A DNA stretch of 64,000 nucleotides, from contig NZ_JAUXMX010000029.1 in the NCBI RefSeq assembly GCF_030683065.1, positions 124,001 through 188,000 of the forward strand. Reading direction: 5' to 3'. Below are positions 17,394 to 25,993 of this stretch, in pieces. The notes below the pieces were generated by a model that was not told where the DNA came from, made no database searches, and was given only the letters and a program-made list of their open reading frames with translations. Position 1 is the first letter of the stretch; each line of letters begins with the position of its first letter. A program made the position numbers and the translations under genes. This stretch comes from Pseudomonas sp. GTDB lineage: Bacteria > Pseudomonadota > Gammaproteobacteria > Pseudomonadales > Pseudomonadaceae.

Positions 17394-18800
17394 ATGGCAG
17401 GTATAACGGGTATTGGTTCTGGCTTGGATATCGACAGCATCGTCGGTGCCATGGTCGGTGCGGAAAAGGCCCCGAAAGAGGCGCAACTGGCGCGTCTGGA
17501 AAAGGTCTCAACGACCAAATTTTCCGCCTTGGGGCAGCTCAAGGGTGCCTTGAGCGAATTCCAAACCGCCATGAAAGACCTTAATAATCTGGCACTGTTC
17601 GAGAAACGTACAGCTACGTCATCCAATACCAGCGTGCTCAGCGCATCCGCCGAAAAAACGGCACTGGCCGGCACTTACCAACTTGCTGTGCAAGCGTTGG
17701 CGACCAGCAGTCGGGTTGCGACCTCTGCCGTTCCCTCTGCCTACGTGGCTGCGGAAGATGGCGTGTTAACGGTCAAGCTGGGTGCCGCTGACACCGCTGG
17801 TGTTGATGTGGACATCGCTGCCGGCGACACCCTAGAGCAGATACGCGACAAGCTCAATGCAGCCCTCAAAGACAAAGGCATTAGTGCCAATATCGTTAAT
17901 AACCCAGCTGATGGGGGCACTTCACGTTTAGTGTTGAGCGCCAAGGAAACGGGTGCTGACAAAGACATAATGATCAGTAGTGCCGCGTTCGCGGAGTTGG
18001 CCGTCGATGGCAGCGTTGCCGCGACCACTCTTGGTGGAGCTGGCTATCTGGGTTCCCCGGCTCAGGATGCAGTGTTCACCATCGATGGTTTGTCGCAAGC
18101 CAGTGCCAGCAACAGTGTTGCGGGTGTCATTCCGGGCGTAACGTTCAGCTTGTTGAGTGAGAGCGAGCCGGGCAAGTCGCTAACATTGTCTGTTGGGCAG
18201 GACGCCAGTGGCGTGACTGCCAATATCAAAAAATTTGTCAGTGCTTACAACAAACTGATCGCCACCACCAATGAGCTGACTAAGGTTACTTCGGTTGGTG
18301 ACGGTAATGCTCCAGTTACTGGGGGGTTGGTGGGTGATGCCACCGTGCGAGCGTTGCTTGCCGGCGTGCGCAACGAGCTGGTAAACCCCTCGGGCCAGGA
18401 TGGTGTTCGTGCATTGACTGATTTGGGTATAACAACCCAAAAAGACGGTACCCTGAAAGTAGACGATAGCAAGCTCAGCAAGGCGCTAGAGGAGAATTTT
18501 GACGCTGTAGGTGCTTTTTTCACTGGCGATAATGGCTTGATGAGTCGAGTTGATAAGCGTGTTGATGGTTATATTCAAACCGGCGGCGTGCTTGAATCGC
18601 GCATGGCAGGTCTGCAGTCAACAATTACGGATATTGATAAGCAGAGGGTAAACCTTGCTCGTCGCGTTGAGCAGATGCAGTCCCGCTTATATTCTCAGTT
18701 CAATGCAATGGACTCCTTGGTGGCTCAACTGTCAAACACCAGTAGTTGGTTAACAAGTGCCCTTGAAAATCTACCCGGCGTCGTGAGAAAGGACAGATAA
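17394..18800 (+). CDS. fliD: FliD filament cap protein (HAP2)
   Basis: FliD forms the cap that folds flagellin into the growing filament tip and, in Pseudomonas, also acts as a mucin adhesin. The 468-residue protein has the FliD N-terminal domain (GITGIGSGLDIDSIVGAMVGAEKAPKEAQL) and C-terminal helical domain (TDIDKQRVNLARRVEQMQSRLYSQFNAMDSLVAQL). The variable middle (about 60-330) is moderately AT-rich. GTG 17385 is in frame, but ATG 17394 is eight bases from CGAGG. Followed at once by fliS. Confidence 0.95.
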   Translation: MAGITGIGSGLDIDSIVGAMVGAEKAPKEAQLARLEKVSTTKFSALGQLKGALSEFQTAMKDLNNLALFEKRTATSSNTSVLSASAEKTALAGTYQLAVQALATSSRVATSAVPSAYVAAEDGVLTVKLGAADTAGVDVDIAAGDTLEQIRDKLNAALKDKGISANIVNNPADGGTSRLVLSAKETGADKDIMISSAAFAELAVDGSVAATTLGGAGYLGSPAQDAVFTIDGLSQASASNSVAGVIPGVTFSLLSESEPGKSLTLSVGQDASGVTANIKKFVSAYNKLIATTNELTKVTSVGDGNAPVTGGLVGDATVRALLAGVRNELVNPSGQDGVRALTDLGITTQKDGTLKVDDSKLSKALEENFDAVGAFFTGDNGLMSRVDKRVDGYIQTGGVLESRMAGLQSTITDIDKQRVNLARRVEQMQSRLYSQFNAMDSLVAQLSNTSSWLTSALENLPGVVRKDR

Positions 18801-18803
18801 ATT

Positions 18804-19187
18804 TTGAGCAAGCCAATAGACACTTATAAAGCCGTTAAAGTCAGCCAGGAAGTCAGCCCTTACCATGCCGTGCAATTGTTGCTCGATGGCGCGCTGGAGC
18901 GTATTGCCCAGGCATTGCTGGCGCAAGCACAAGGTAACCCAGGTGTACGTGGCGAGGCCGTAGGCACCACGCTGTCGATCATCGGCATTCTGCAGGGCAG
19001 CCTGGACAAACAGCTCGGCGGCGAACTGGCAGAAAACCTCGATTCGTTGTACGACTACATGACCCGGCGCCTGGCCGGCGTAGCGTTGGACAAGACTGCG
19101 CAGAGCCTGGAAGAAGTGCAGGGCTTGCTGGTGCAGATACGTGATGCCTGGAGCGCGATCGGGCCTGAGGTCGAGCCCGCACTGTAG
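18804..19187 (+). CDS. fliS: FliS-type flagellin export chaperone (first copy)
   Basis: FliS binds the flagellin C-terminus and stops premature polymerisation. The 127-residue all-helical protein has the family pattern ([44 protein letters not shown]). It starts at TTG 18804, three bases after the fliD stop, with AAAGGA about ten bases upstream. It lacks the usual YxxxQ-rich N-terminal helix of enteric FliS, and a second, more canonical copy follows. Probably co-transcribed with fliD. Confidence 0.88.
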   Translation: MSKPIDTYKAVKVSQEVSPYHAVQLLLDGALERIAQALLAQAQGNPGVRGEAVGTTLSIIGILQGSLDKQLGGELAENLDSLYDYMTRRLAGVALDKTAQSLEEVQGLLVQIRDAWSAIGPEVEPAL

Positions 19188-19282
19188 GATGCGCCGTGCC
19201 AGGCCTGCAATCGGTATGCGTGGTCGATCTGCGCGCTGTTTAACGATTTAAATCAATTGATTACGTTATTTCCACATAGCCC

Positions 19283-19309
19283 TAAAGCTGCTGCCGGAAC
19301 TGCCGATAC
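19283..19309 (+). promoter_or_regulatory. Sigma-28 (FliA) promoter of the second fliS
   Basis: TAAA, 15 bases, then GCCGATAC (one mismatch to GCCGATAA). It is about 40 bases before the ATG and gives the second fliS and the fliT-like gene their own late promoter. Confidence 0.8.
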
Positions 19310-19346
19310 ATGAAGTATTCCCGCATTAAACCGGAGTACATTCAGC

Positions 19347-19727
19347 ATGAACGCGATGTCGGCCATGAAGCAGTATCAAAGCGTCAACACCCAGGCCCAG
19401 GCCGTAGACGCCAGCCCCCATCGGTTGATCCAGATGTTGATGGAAGGCGGTCTTACCCGTATCGCTCAGGCGCGTGGTGCCATGGAGCGCCAGCAGACGG
19501 CGATGAAGGGCGAGCTGATCGGCAAGGCTATCGGGATTGTCGGTGGCCTGCGTGCAGGCTTGGATTTGCAACAGGGTGGCGAGTTGGCAGCCAACCTCGA
19601 TAGGTTGTATGAATACATGGTCTCCCGCCTGCTCGAGGCCAACGTAAAGAATGACGCCGCGCCGCTCGATGAAGTGGCAGGGCTGTTGCGTAATGTGAAG
19701 TCCGGCTGGGACGCGATCGGCCAGTGA
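19347..19727 (+). CDS. fliS: FliS-type flagellin export chaperone (second copy)
   Basis: This is the canonical-looking FliS: 126 residues with MKQYQSVNTQAQAVDASPHRLIQMLMEGGLTRI at the start and GGELAANLDRLYEYMVSRLLEANVKND later. The likely role is chaperoning FliC to the export gate. It is paralogous to the gene at 18804, with the same GGELA-NLD-LY-YM core, but is separated from it by 159 bases with a sigma-28 promoter. It is therefore tied to flagellin timing rather than to fliD. Pseudomonas names for such pairs vary (fliS, fliS'). Confidence 0.9.
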   Translation: MNAMSAMKQYQSVNTQAQAVDASPHRLIQMLMEGGLTRIAQARGAMERQQTAMKGELIGKAIGIVGGLRAGLDLQQGGELAANLDRLYEYMVSRLLEANVKNDAAPLDEVAGLLRNVKSGWDAIGQ

Positions 19728-19756
19728 TAGCGGCCGGCGCTTTAAGGAGTACGTTA

Positions 19757-20053
19757 ATGAGTTCATCTGTCCAGCGCTTGGAAAAGACGGGGAGCGCCTT
19801 GCGCGATGCCCTGGCTGCCCAGGATTGGGCGGCCATCGGCGAACTGGATTTACAGTGCCGCCAAGCCGTTGACGAAGCCATGGTTGAGACTGTGCAGGAC
19901 GAAGATGTGCTGCGCGCGCGCATGCAGGAATTGCTGGATCTGTACCGCGAGCTGGTTGATGTCTGCCAGTCGGAGCAGTGGCGCCTAGCCGGCGAGCTCA
20001 AGCAACTTAACCAGGCCCAGCAAGGGGCCAAGGTTTACCAGCTGTTCGGTTGA
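19757..20053 (+). CDS. fliT: FliT-like flagellar chaperone
   Basis: A 98-residue, mostly helical, acidic protein directly after fliS, with an excellent AAGGAG site before ATG 19757. Position and size fit FliT, which escorts the cap protein FliD to the export apparatus. The sequence is weakly conserved (LREDL-type helices are absent, DLYRELVDVCQSEQWRLAGELKQL is present), so the family call rests largely on context. A longer frame from 19724 overlaps the fliS end and lacks a ribosome site. Confidence 0.65.
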   Translation: MSSSVQRLEKTGSALRDALAAQDWAAIGELDLQCRQAVDEAMVETVQDEDVLRARMQELLDLYRELVDVCQSEQWRLAGELKQLNQAQQGAKVYQLFG

Positions 20054-20097
20054 TGGGTTCGCGGGGCTGCTAGATTTCGTAGTGTTGTTACAGTTCG

Positions 20098-20340
20098 TAG
20101 GATGGCGCGGGCCGCGTAGGATTGAGCGCAGCGATATCCATCGAGCGATTTATGTCCACGGCTAACCCTTGGCAAAGGCGCTAGCCAGTAATCGGCACTT
20201 GATGGGTTACGCCGCACGCAAAACACGGTCTTGATCAGAGTTATCTGGCGGCTAACCCATCCTACGGGACTGGTGCGATATGTAGGATGTGCGGGCCGCG
20301 TAGGATGAGCGCAGCGATACCCATCGAGCGATTTATGCAA
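20098..20340. repeat. Mixed palindromic repeats upstream of fleQ
   Basis: Two GTAGGAT...GAGCGCAGCGATA(T/C)CCATCGAGCGATTTATG units (20098-20155 and 20280-20338) flank one inverted C unit (20199-20267: GATGGGTTACGCCGC ... GGCGGCTAACCCATCCTACGG). Confidence 0.85.
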
Positions 20341-20374
20341 AGCGGATGTCCCCCTTCCTGCAAACCATCGCACA

Positions 20375-20443
20375 GTCAATTGGTCAGGCAAATCAAAAAA
20401 AGCACGCCATAAAATTGACTATTCGCGCGGAATTGACTTTACT
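20375..20443 (+). promoter_or_regulatory. Putative fleQ sigma-70 promoter with FleQ-box-like motifs
   Basis: TTGACT (20415-20420), 17 bases, TTTACT (20438-20443) is a fair sigma-70 promoter. GTCAATTGGTCA at 20375 and ATTGACT at 20414 and 20432 resemble halves of the reported FleQ site GTCA-N-TAAATTGAC, so FleQ may act on its own promoter. The last point is inference. Confidence 0.45.
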
Positions 20444-20464
20444 AGCGGCCAATTGCCAGCGTAA

Positions 20465-20480
20465 TTGTCATATTCGACAA
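20465..20480. promoter_or_regulatory. Dyad TTGTC-N6-GACAA before fleQ
   Basis: A perfect 5-bp inverted repeat with a 6-base spacer, about 40 bases before the fleQ ATG. The geometry suits a dimeric regulator, but it is not a good Vfr/CRP site (TGTGA-N6-TCACA). Confidence 0.4.
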
Positions 20481-20518
20481 AGTACGCTTCTGTTCGCCCC
20501 CAGGATCAAATCAAAATT

Positions 20519-21991
20519 ATGTGGCGTGAAACGAAAATTCTGCTGATTGATGATGACAGCGAGCGTCGTCGTGATTTGACGGTGATCCTGAATTTCCTGG
20601 GTGAAGACCATCTCGCGTGTGGTAGCCACGACTGGAAGGATGCGGTCGCTGAGCTGGCCTCCAGCCGAGAGGTGCTCAGCCTGGTGCTTGGTGACGTACA
20701 GGCCAAGGGCGGTGTCCTTGAAATGCTCAAGCAAACGGGTGGCTGGGACGAGTTTTTGCCGACCCTGCTGATTAACGAGCATGCGCCTGCCGAGTGGCCA
20801 GAAGAGTCACGCCGCCGCGTGCTTGCGACTCTGGAGATGCCGCTTAGCTACAACAAATTGCTGGATTCCCTGCACCGTGCGCAGGTCTATCGCGAGATGT
20901 ACGACCAGGCGCGCGAGCGCGGTCGGCAGCGTGAGCCGAACCTGTTCCGCAGCCTGGTAGGCACCAGTCGTGCGATTCAGCAGGTGCGGCAAATGATGCA
21001 GCAGGTAGCCGATACCGAGGCCAGCGTGCTGATCCTTGGCGAGTCGGGCACCGGTAAAGAGGTGGTCGCGCGCAACCTGCACTATCACTCCAAGCGTCGC
21101 GATGGACCGTTCGTGCCGATCAACTGTGGCGCGATCCCCGCGGAGTTGCTGGAAAGCGAACTGTTTGGCCATGAGAAGGGCGCCTTTACCGGGGCGATCA
21201 CCAGCCGCGCCGGGCGTTTCGAGTTGGCCAATGGCGGCACTCTGTTTCTCGATGAAATTGGCGACATGCCCCTGTCGATGCAGGTCAAGCTGCTGCGTGT
21301 GCTGCAAGAGCGTACGTATGAGCGGGTCGGCGGCAACAAGACGCAAAATGCAGACGTGCGCATCATCGCGGCGACGCACAAGAACCTGGAAGAGATGATT
21401 GAGGCGGGCAGTTTTCGTGAGGATCTCTACTACCGCTTGAATGTATTCCCCATCGAGATGGCGCCGCTGCGCGAGCGTATCGAAGATATCCCTCTGTTGA
21501 TGAACGAGCTGATCTCGCGCATGGAGCACGAGAAGCGCGGCTCGATTCGCTTCAACTCCGCGGCGATCATGTCGCTGTGTCGCCACGACTGGGCGGGTAA
21601 CGTGCGCGAGCTGGCCAACCTGGTCGAGCGCATGGCGATCATGCATCCCTATGGGGTGATCGGCGTGGGTGAGCTGCCGAAGAAATTCCGCCATGTCGAC
21701 GACGAAGACGAGGCGTTGACCACCAGCCTGCGTGAAGACCTGGAAGAGCGTGCGGCCATCATCGCCGGGCTGCCGGGGGTTAATACGCCGGCCATGCTGC
21801 CAGCCGAAGGCCTCGACCTGAAAGATTATCTGGGCAATCTCGAGCAAGGCTTGATCCAGCAGGCGCTCGATGACGCCGGCGGTGTGGTTGCCCGAGCCGC
21901 AGAGCGCTTGCGCATTCGCCGCACCACCCTGGTCGAGAAAATGCGCAAGTACGGCATGAGCCGCCGCGAGGACGAGCTGCTGGAAGACTGA
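20519..21991 (+). CDS. fleQ: FleQ, master regulator of flagellar genes
   Basis: FleQ is the sigma-54 enhancer-binding ATPase at the top of the flagellar cascade; in P. aeruginosa it also binds c-di-GMP and controls exopolysaccharide genes. The 490-residue protein has a receiver-like domain (about 1-120) and an AAA+ domain (about 140-375). The AAA+ domain has Walker A GESGTGKE (Lys180) and the sigma-54 loop GAFTGA (221-226). A C-terminal Fis-type helix-turn-helix follows ([24 protein letters not shown]). ATG 20519 (MWRETK) matches the known protein; 20465 is too early. The receiver has Asp59 at the phospho-acceptor position but lacks the usual conserved Thr and Lys. Confidence 0.96.
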   Translation: MWRETKILLIDDDSERRRDLTVILNFLGEDHLACGSHDWKDAVAELASSREVLSLVLGDVQAKGGVLEMLKQTGGWDEFLPTLLINEHAPAEWPEESRRRVLATLEMPLSYNKLLDSLHRAQVYREMYDQARERGRQREPNLFRSLVGTSRAIQQVRQMMQQVADTEASVLILGESGTGKEVVARNLHYHSKRRDGPFVPINCGAIPAELLESELFGHEKGAFTGAITSRAGRFELANGGTLFLDEIGDMPLSMQVKLLRVLQERTYERVGGNKTQNADVRIIAATHKNLEEMIEAGSFREDLYYRLNVFPIEMAPLRERIEDIPLLMNELISRMEHEKRGSIRFNSAAIMSLCRHDWAGNVRELANLVERMAIMHPYGVIGVGELPKKFRHVDDEDEALTTSLREDLEERAAIIAGLPGVNTPAMLPAEGLDLKDYLGNLEQGLIQQALDDAGGVVARAAERLRIRRTTLVEKMRKYGMSRREDELLED

Positions 21992-22220
21992 TGCCGTAGG
22001 GCCGGCCACAGTCCGTTGGGTTAGCGGCGACGCATTATCGTGCGTATCGCCGCAGTCTTGTCGCGGCGTAACCCGACAAGGGTCTTGAGCGTGCTGCCGC
22101 TGTGTTGGGTTTCGTGGCGCTCTGCCAGCAGGTACAGGCAGAGATCGCTCGATGGGTATCGCTTCGCTCAACACATCCTACGAACTTCGACCTGCGCAGC
22201 CCGGCCATCCAGCAAAACCT

Positions 22221-22433
22221 CGGAACGCCGCCCGACCCCTCCCACAAGATCCGAGAGTGCGCAGTCCGTAGGTTGGGTTAGCGGCGTGCACCTTTCCTGA
22301 ATCAAACTCAGCCTTGAACCGCCGCGTAACCCAACATGGCGTCAGCCGGCACGCCGCAGCTGATGGGTTACGCCGCACGCAAAACGCGGCCTTGATCAAA
22401 GCTCTGTGGCGGCTAACCCATCCTACGGGTCTG
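22221..22433. repeat. 213-base direct repeat, copy 1 (D + inverted C palindromes)
   Basis: Begins CGGAACGCCGCCCGACCCCT and ends TCCTACGGGTCTG. It contains a D unit (GTAGGTTGGGTTAGCGGCG ... CGCCGCGTAACCCAAC) and an inverted C unit. Copy 2 starts 260 bases later. Confidence 0.92.
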
Positions 22434-22480
22434 CTCAGCCGGGATGCTTGCAGTGCCTGTAAGGCCGATCGCGGCTAAAA

Positions 22481-22693
22481 CGGAACGCTGCCCGACCCCT
22501 TCCGCAACAGCTGAGAGTGCGCAGTCCGTAGGTTGGGTTAGCGGCGGGCGCCTATCCTGAATCAAACTCTGCCTTGAATCGCCGCGTAATCCAACATGGC
22601 GTCAGCCGATACGCCGCAGCTGATGGGTTACGCCGCACGCAAAACGCGGCCTTGATCAAAGCTCTGTTGCGGCTAACCCATCCTACGGGTCTG
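22481..22693. repeat. 213-base direct repeat, copy 2
   Basis: Nearly identical to copy 1; by eye nine differences over the last 174 bases. The inverted C part is almost unchanged while the D part has drifted most. Confidence 0.92.
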
Positions 22694-22904
22694 GATGTTG
22701 CCCTCGCCACGGTTTGCGGCCAAGGCCCCTCCTACGGCGCTGCTCTTGTGGGAGGGGACTTGTCCGCGACTGGATATTCCAGGCTGGCGTCAGCCAGCGC
22801 TCAGCGAGTCAGGGTCTTGGCGCTGCTGGGTTCAATACAGCCGGGGCTTTGACGTTTTTTGCTGGCTTGTTTTTCAAGTCATTGAAAGTAAAAGAATTAT
22901 TTTT

Positions 22905-22920
22905 AGGCACGGGTATTGCT
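22905..22920 (+). promoter_or_regulatory. Sigma-54 promoter of fleSR
   Basis: AGGCAC-GGGTA-TTGCT with GG-N10-GC spacing. Predicted start is near 22931, about 40 bases before fleS. Confidence 0.82.
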
Positions 22921-22969
22921 AACTCTCTGCTAACTGACTGTCTTATGACGGCTCGCCAGGCGAGAGAAA

Positions 22970-24187
22970 ATGATGAAGCCCAACGCTCAACCCACCCCAC
23001 ATGCTGAACTCGAGCCTGCCGCCCCGCAGGAGCTGACCAATCGCGCGAGCCTGGAGCAGGCTTTTGCGCGGTTCAACCAGATGTCGACTCAGTTCAGCGA
23101 GTCTTACAGCATGCTGGAGGATCGGGTTGCCGAGTTGAAGGGGCAGTTGGCCCTGGTCAGCGCCCAGCGCATGCAGGAGCTGGCCGAGAAGGAACGCCTG
23201 GCCTACCGCCTGCAAAGCCTGCTGGATCTGCTGCCGGGTGGGGTGATCGTGATTGACGGGCAGGGCGTGGTGCGTGAAGCCAATCCGGTGGCGCGCAGTC
23301 TGCTCGGTTTGCCGCTGCTCGGCATGCTCTGGCGGCAGATCATTGCGCGCAACTTCGCCCCGCGTGAGGACGATGGCCACGAGATTTCCCTGAAAGACGG
23401 TCGGCGCCTGTCGATTGCCACTCGTTCGTTGCAAGGCGAGCCGGGTCAGTTGGTGCTGCTCACCGACCTGACAGAAACCCGGCGCCTGCAGGATCAACTG
23501 GCGCGGCACGAGCGTTTGTCCGCGCTGGGGCGCATGGTCGCCTCCCTGGCGCATCAGATTCGTACGCCGTTGTCGGCGGCATTGCTGTATGCCAGCCATT
23601 TGACCGAGCAGGTGTTGCCGGTCGAGCAGCAGCAGCGCTTTGCCGGGCGTTTGAAAGAGCGGCTGCATGAGCTGGAGCATCAGGTCCGCGACATGCTGAT
23701 CTTCGCCCGTGGCGATCTGCCGCTGCCGGATCGCCTGACGCCCAAGGCATTGTTCGAGGCGCTGCAGGCGGCAGCTGAGCCCCATGTGCGCGGCATGAAC
23801 GTGCGCTGGCAATGCGACAGCCGTGACGGCGAGTTGCTGTGCAACCGCGACACCCTGGTCGGCACCGTGCTGAATCTGATCGAAAATTCGATTCAGGCTG
23901 CCGGCCGCGAGGTGCGCTTGAAGATTCACCTGTACCAGCGCGGCAACAGCCTGCGCCTGTCTGTCAGCGACAGCGGTCCGGGCATTGATCGCGTCACCCT
24001 GGCGCGCCTGGGCGAACCTTTCTTTACCACCAAGACCACCGGTACCGGCCTCGGCCTGGCCGTGGTCAAGGCAGTGGCGCGCGCCCACCAGGGCGAACTG
24101 CAGATGCGCTCGCGGATTGCGCGCGGTACCTGTGCCTTATTGATTTTGCCGTTGATTCCCGCGGCACAACCCTTGATTCAGGAGTAG
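22970..24187 (+). CDS. fleS: FleS sensor histidine kinase
   Basis: FleS is the cytoplasmic kinase partner of FleR in the mid-stage flagellar cascade. The roughly 405-residue protein has no membrane segment. It has a coiled N-terminus, a PAS-like domain (about 75-170: LLDLLPGGVIVIDGQGVVREANPVARSLLGL) and a dimerisation/phospho-acceptor helix with MVASLAHQIRTPLSAA (His about 195). The catalytic ATPase domain has NLIENSIQAAG, DSGPGI and TGLGLAVV. ATG 22970 and 22973 are both possible; AGGCGAG is better spaced for 22973. Confidence 0.95.
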   Translation: MMKPNAQPTPHAELEPAAPQELTNRASLEQAFARFNQMSTQFSESYSMLEDRVAELKGQLALVSAQRMQELAEKERLAYRLQSLLDLLPGGVIVIDGQGVVREANPVARSLLGLPLLGMLWRQIIARNFAPREDDGHEISLKDGRRLSIATRSLQGEPGQLVLLTDLTETRRLQDQLARHERLSALGRMVASLAHQIRTPLSAALLYASHLTEQVLPVEQQQRFAGRLKERLHELEHQVRDMLIFARGDLPLPDRLTPKALFEALQAAAEPHVRGMNVRWQCDSRDGELLCNRDTLVGTVLNLIENSIQAAGREVRLKIHLYQRGNSLRLSVSDSGPGIDRVTLARLGEPFFTTKTTGTGLGLAVVKAVARAHQGELQMRSRIARGTCALLILPLIPAAQPLIQE

Positions 24188-24191
24188 CACC

Positions 24192-25595
24192 ATGGCTGCC
24201 AAAGTTCTGCTGGTCGAAGACGACCGCTCCCTGCGCGAAGCCCTGGCCGATACCCTGGCGCTGGGTGGTCACGATTACCGTGCGGTGGATTGTGCCGAGG
24301 CGGCGCTGGTGGCCTTGACCCAGGAGCCCTTTGGCCTGGTGATCAGTGACGTAAATATGCCGGGCATGGACGGTCACCAGCTGTTGGCTCTGATTCGTCA
24401 GCGCCAGCCGCAACTGCCGGTGCTGCTGATGACTGCTTTCGCGGCGGTCGAGCGTGCGGTGGATGCGATACGCCAGGGTGCGGCAGATTATCTGGTCAAG
24501 CCGTTCGAACCGAAAACCCTGCTGGCGCTGGTTGATCGCCACGCCCTGGGGCGCGTGCTGGCGACTGAGCACGACGGTCCGGTGGCGCTGGAGCCGGCCA
24601 GCGTGCAATTGCTTGAGCTGGCGACGCGGGTTGCGCAGAGCGATTCGACGGTGTTGATCACCGGCGAGTCGGGCACCGGCAAGGAGGTGTTGGCGCGGTT
24701 CATTCACCAGCAGTCGCCACGGGCAGCAAAACCGTTCATTGCGATCAACTGTGCGGCGATCCCCGACAACATGCTCGAAGCCACCCTGTTCGGTCATGAA
24801 AAGGGTTCCTTCACGGGCGCCATTGCCAGCGCGCCGGGCAAGTTCGAGCTGGCCGAGGGCGGCACTATTCTGCTCGATGAGATTTCTGAAATGCCGCAAG
24901 GCTTGCAGGCCAAGTTGTTGCGCGTGCTGCAGGAGCGTGAAGTGGAACGGGTCGGTGGGCGCAAGCCGATCAGCCTGGACATTCGCGTGCTGGCCACCAG
25001 TAACCGCGACCTGGCTGGCGAGGTGGCGGCGGGGCGCTTCCGGGAAGATCTTTACTATCGCCTGTCGGTGTTCCCGCTGGCCTGGCAGCCGTTGCGCGAG
25101 CGGCCGGCTGATATTTTGCCGCTGGCGGAGCGGCTGCTGGCCAAGCACGTCAAAAAAATGAAGCACACGCCTATTCGTCTGTCGCCGCAGGCGCAGGCGA
25201 GTCTGGTGGGCCATGCCTGGCCGGGCAATGTGCGTGAGCTGGATAACGCCATTCAGCGCGCGCTGATCTTGCAGCAGGGCGGTTTGATCCAGCCGCAGGA
25301 TCTGTGCCTGACGGCGACGGTTGGCAGTCTTGCGCCTGCGCCTAGGCCGTTGCTGGCGGTGGTGCCGGCGAGCATGCCGGTGGCGCCGGAAGTTGTTGCG
25401 GCCGAGGCGGGCGCCCTGGGTGAAGACCTGCGCCGGCATGAGTTCCAGATGATCATCGATATCCTGCGTGCCGAGCGTGGGCGGCGCAAAGAAGCCGCCG
25501 AGCGCCTGGGCATCAGCCCGCGCACCCTGCGTTACAAGCTGGCGCAGATGCGCGATGCCGGTATGGATGTGGAGGCGTATTTGTTTGCCAGTTAG
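24192..25595 (+). CDS. fleR: FleR response regulator, sigma-54 activator
   Basis: FleR activates later sigma-54 flagellar operons after phosphorylation by FleS. The 467-residue protein has a complete receiver (VEDD, acceptor Asp53 in VISDVNMPGMDG, Thr in LLMTAF, Lys in LVKPFEP). The AAA+ domain has Walker A GESGTGKE and sigma-54 loop GSFTGA, a Ser variant of GAFTGA that I recall in P. aeruginosa FleR too. A Fis-type helix-turn-helix ends it (AAERLGISPRTLRYKLAQMRDAG). It starts four bases after fleS. Confidence 0.96.
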   Translation: MAAKVLLVEDDRSLREALADTLALGGHDYRAVDCAEAALVALTQEPFGLVISDVNMPGMDGHQLLALIRQRQPQLPVLLMTAFAAVERAVDAIRQGAADYLVKPFEPKTLLALVDRHALGRVLATEHDGPVALEPASVQLLELATRVAQSDSTVLITGESGTGKEVLARFIHQQSPRAAKPFIAINCAAIPDNMLEATLFGHEKGSFTGAIASAPGKFELAEGGTILLDEISEMPQGLQAKLLRVLQEREVERVGGRKPISLDIRVLATSNRDLAGEVAAGRFREDLYYRLSVFPLAWQPLRERPADILPLAERLLAKHVKKMKHTPIRLSPQAQASLVGHAWPGNVRELDNAIQRALILQQGGLIQPQDLCLTATVGSLAPAPRPLLAVVPASMPVAPEVVAAEAGALGEDLRRHEFQMIIDILRAERGRRKEAAERLGISPRTLRYKLAQMRDAGMDVEAYLFAS

Positions 25596-25696
25596 CGCTG
25601 GCAGCCACAAGCGGCCAGTAAGAGTCGAAACCAGGCCGTGACAGCGTTATGCCGTATCCGCCGGTGTGGGCCGTTCGTAGCCGGATAAGCGCCAGC

Positions 25697-25888
25697 GTAA
25701 TTCGGGAATGCGCCGTGCCTGCTGGCGCGGTGTTGGGTTACGCGGCGGGCTGGCTTTGAGGTGTGCTTGAGATCGGCGTACGCCGCTAACCCAACCTACG
25801 GATTTGGCCGGAATCCGGGAATGCGCCGTGCCTGCTGGCGTGGTGTTGGGTTACGCGGCGGGCTGTGCTCAACACCAACCTACAGACG
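25697..25888. repeat. Two tandem GTGTTGGGTTACGCGGCGGGCTG repeat copies
   Basis: GGGAATGCGCCGTGCCTGCTGGCG-GGTGTTGGGTTACGCGGCGGGCTG occurs at about 25705 and 25816. The first copy is closed by CGCCGCTAACCCAACCTACGG; the second is truncated to CACCAACCTACAG. Confidence 0.85.
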
Positions 25889-25920
25889 TATACGGCTTAA
25901 AGCGTGTAGCTGCAGCTATC

Positions 25921-25936
25921 TGGCATCTTTGTTGCA
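25921..25936 (+). promoter_or_regulatory. Sigma-54 promoter of the fliEFGHIJ operon
   Basis: TGGCAT-CTTTG-TTGCA with GG-N10-GC spacing. Predicted start is near 25947, about 47 bases before fliE. Confidence 0.85.
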
Positions 25937-25993
25937 AACTCCCTTGGCAAGAGCCGCGTAGTGTCAAAAAACCGCGGCCAGCGGAGGTAGGTC

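Larger units (their letters stand above)
20054..20518. other. Gap between fliT-like gene and fleQ
   Basis: No gene. The first 290 bases are repeats (20098-20340); the rest is an AT-rich regulatory region for fleQ with a sigma-70-like promoter, TTGAC/GTCAA motifs and a dyad. Confidence 0.8.
21992..22969. other. Gene-free, repeat-filled gap between fleQ and fleS
   Basis: Nearly one kilobase without a credible gene: one diverged D-like palindrome (about 22008-22079), a CGATGGGTATCGCTTCGCTCAACACATCCTACG unit (about 22152-22189), two long direct repeats, a partial TTGTGGGAGGGG REP (about 22750-22790), then AT-rich DNA and the fleS promoter. Frames such as 22574-22852 are translations of repeats. 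Confidence 0.85.
25596..25993. other. Gap between fleR and fliE
   Basis: No gene. It holds two D-like repeat copies and the fliE sigma-54 promoter. Confidence 0.8.

Noticed and set aside
22574..22852. A 92-codon frame between fleQ and fleS
   Set aside because: It starts in a repeat and runs through REP sequence; no ribosome site or recognisable domain.
24066..25610. A 514-codon minus-strand frame opposite fleR, and similar long frames opposite fleQ (20807-22174), fliK (34361-35917), flhA (42321-43553) and flhF (44175-45290)
   Set aside because: They are antisense shadows from high GC codon usage; compositions are Arg/His/Gln-rich, without domains, and the sense genes are unmistakable.
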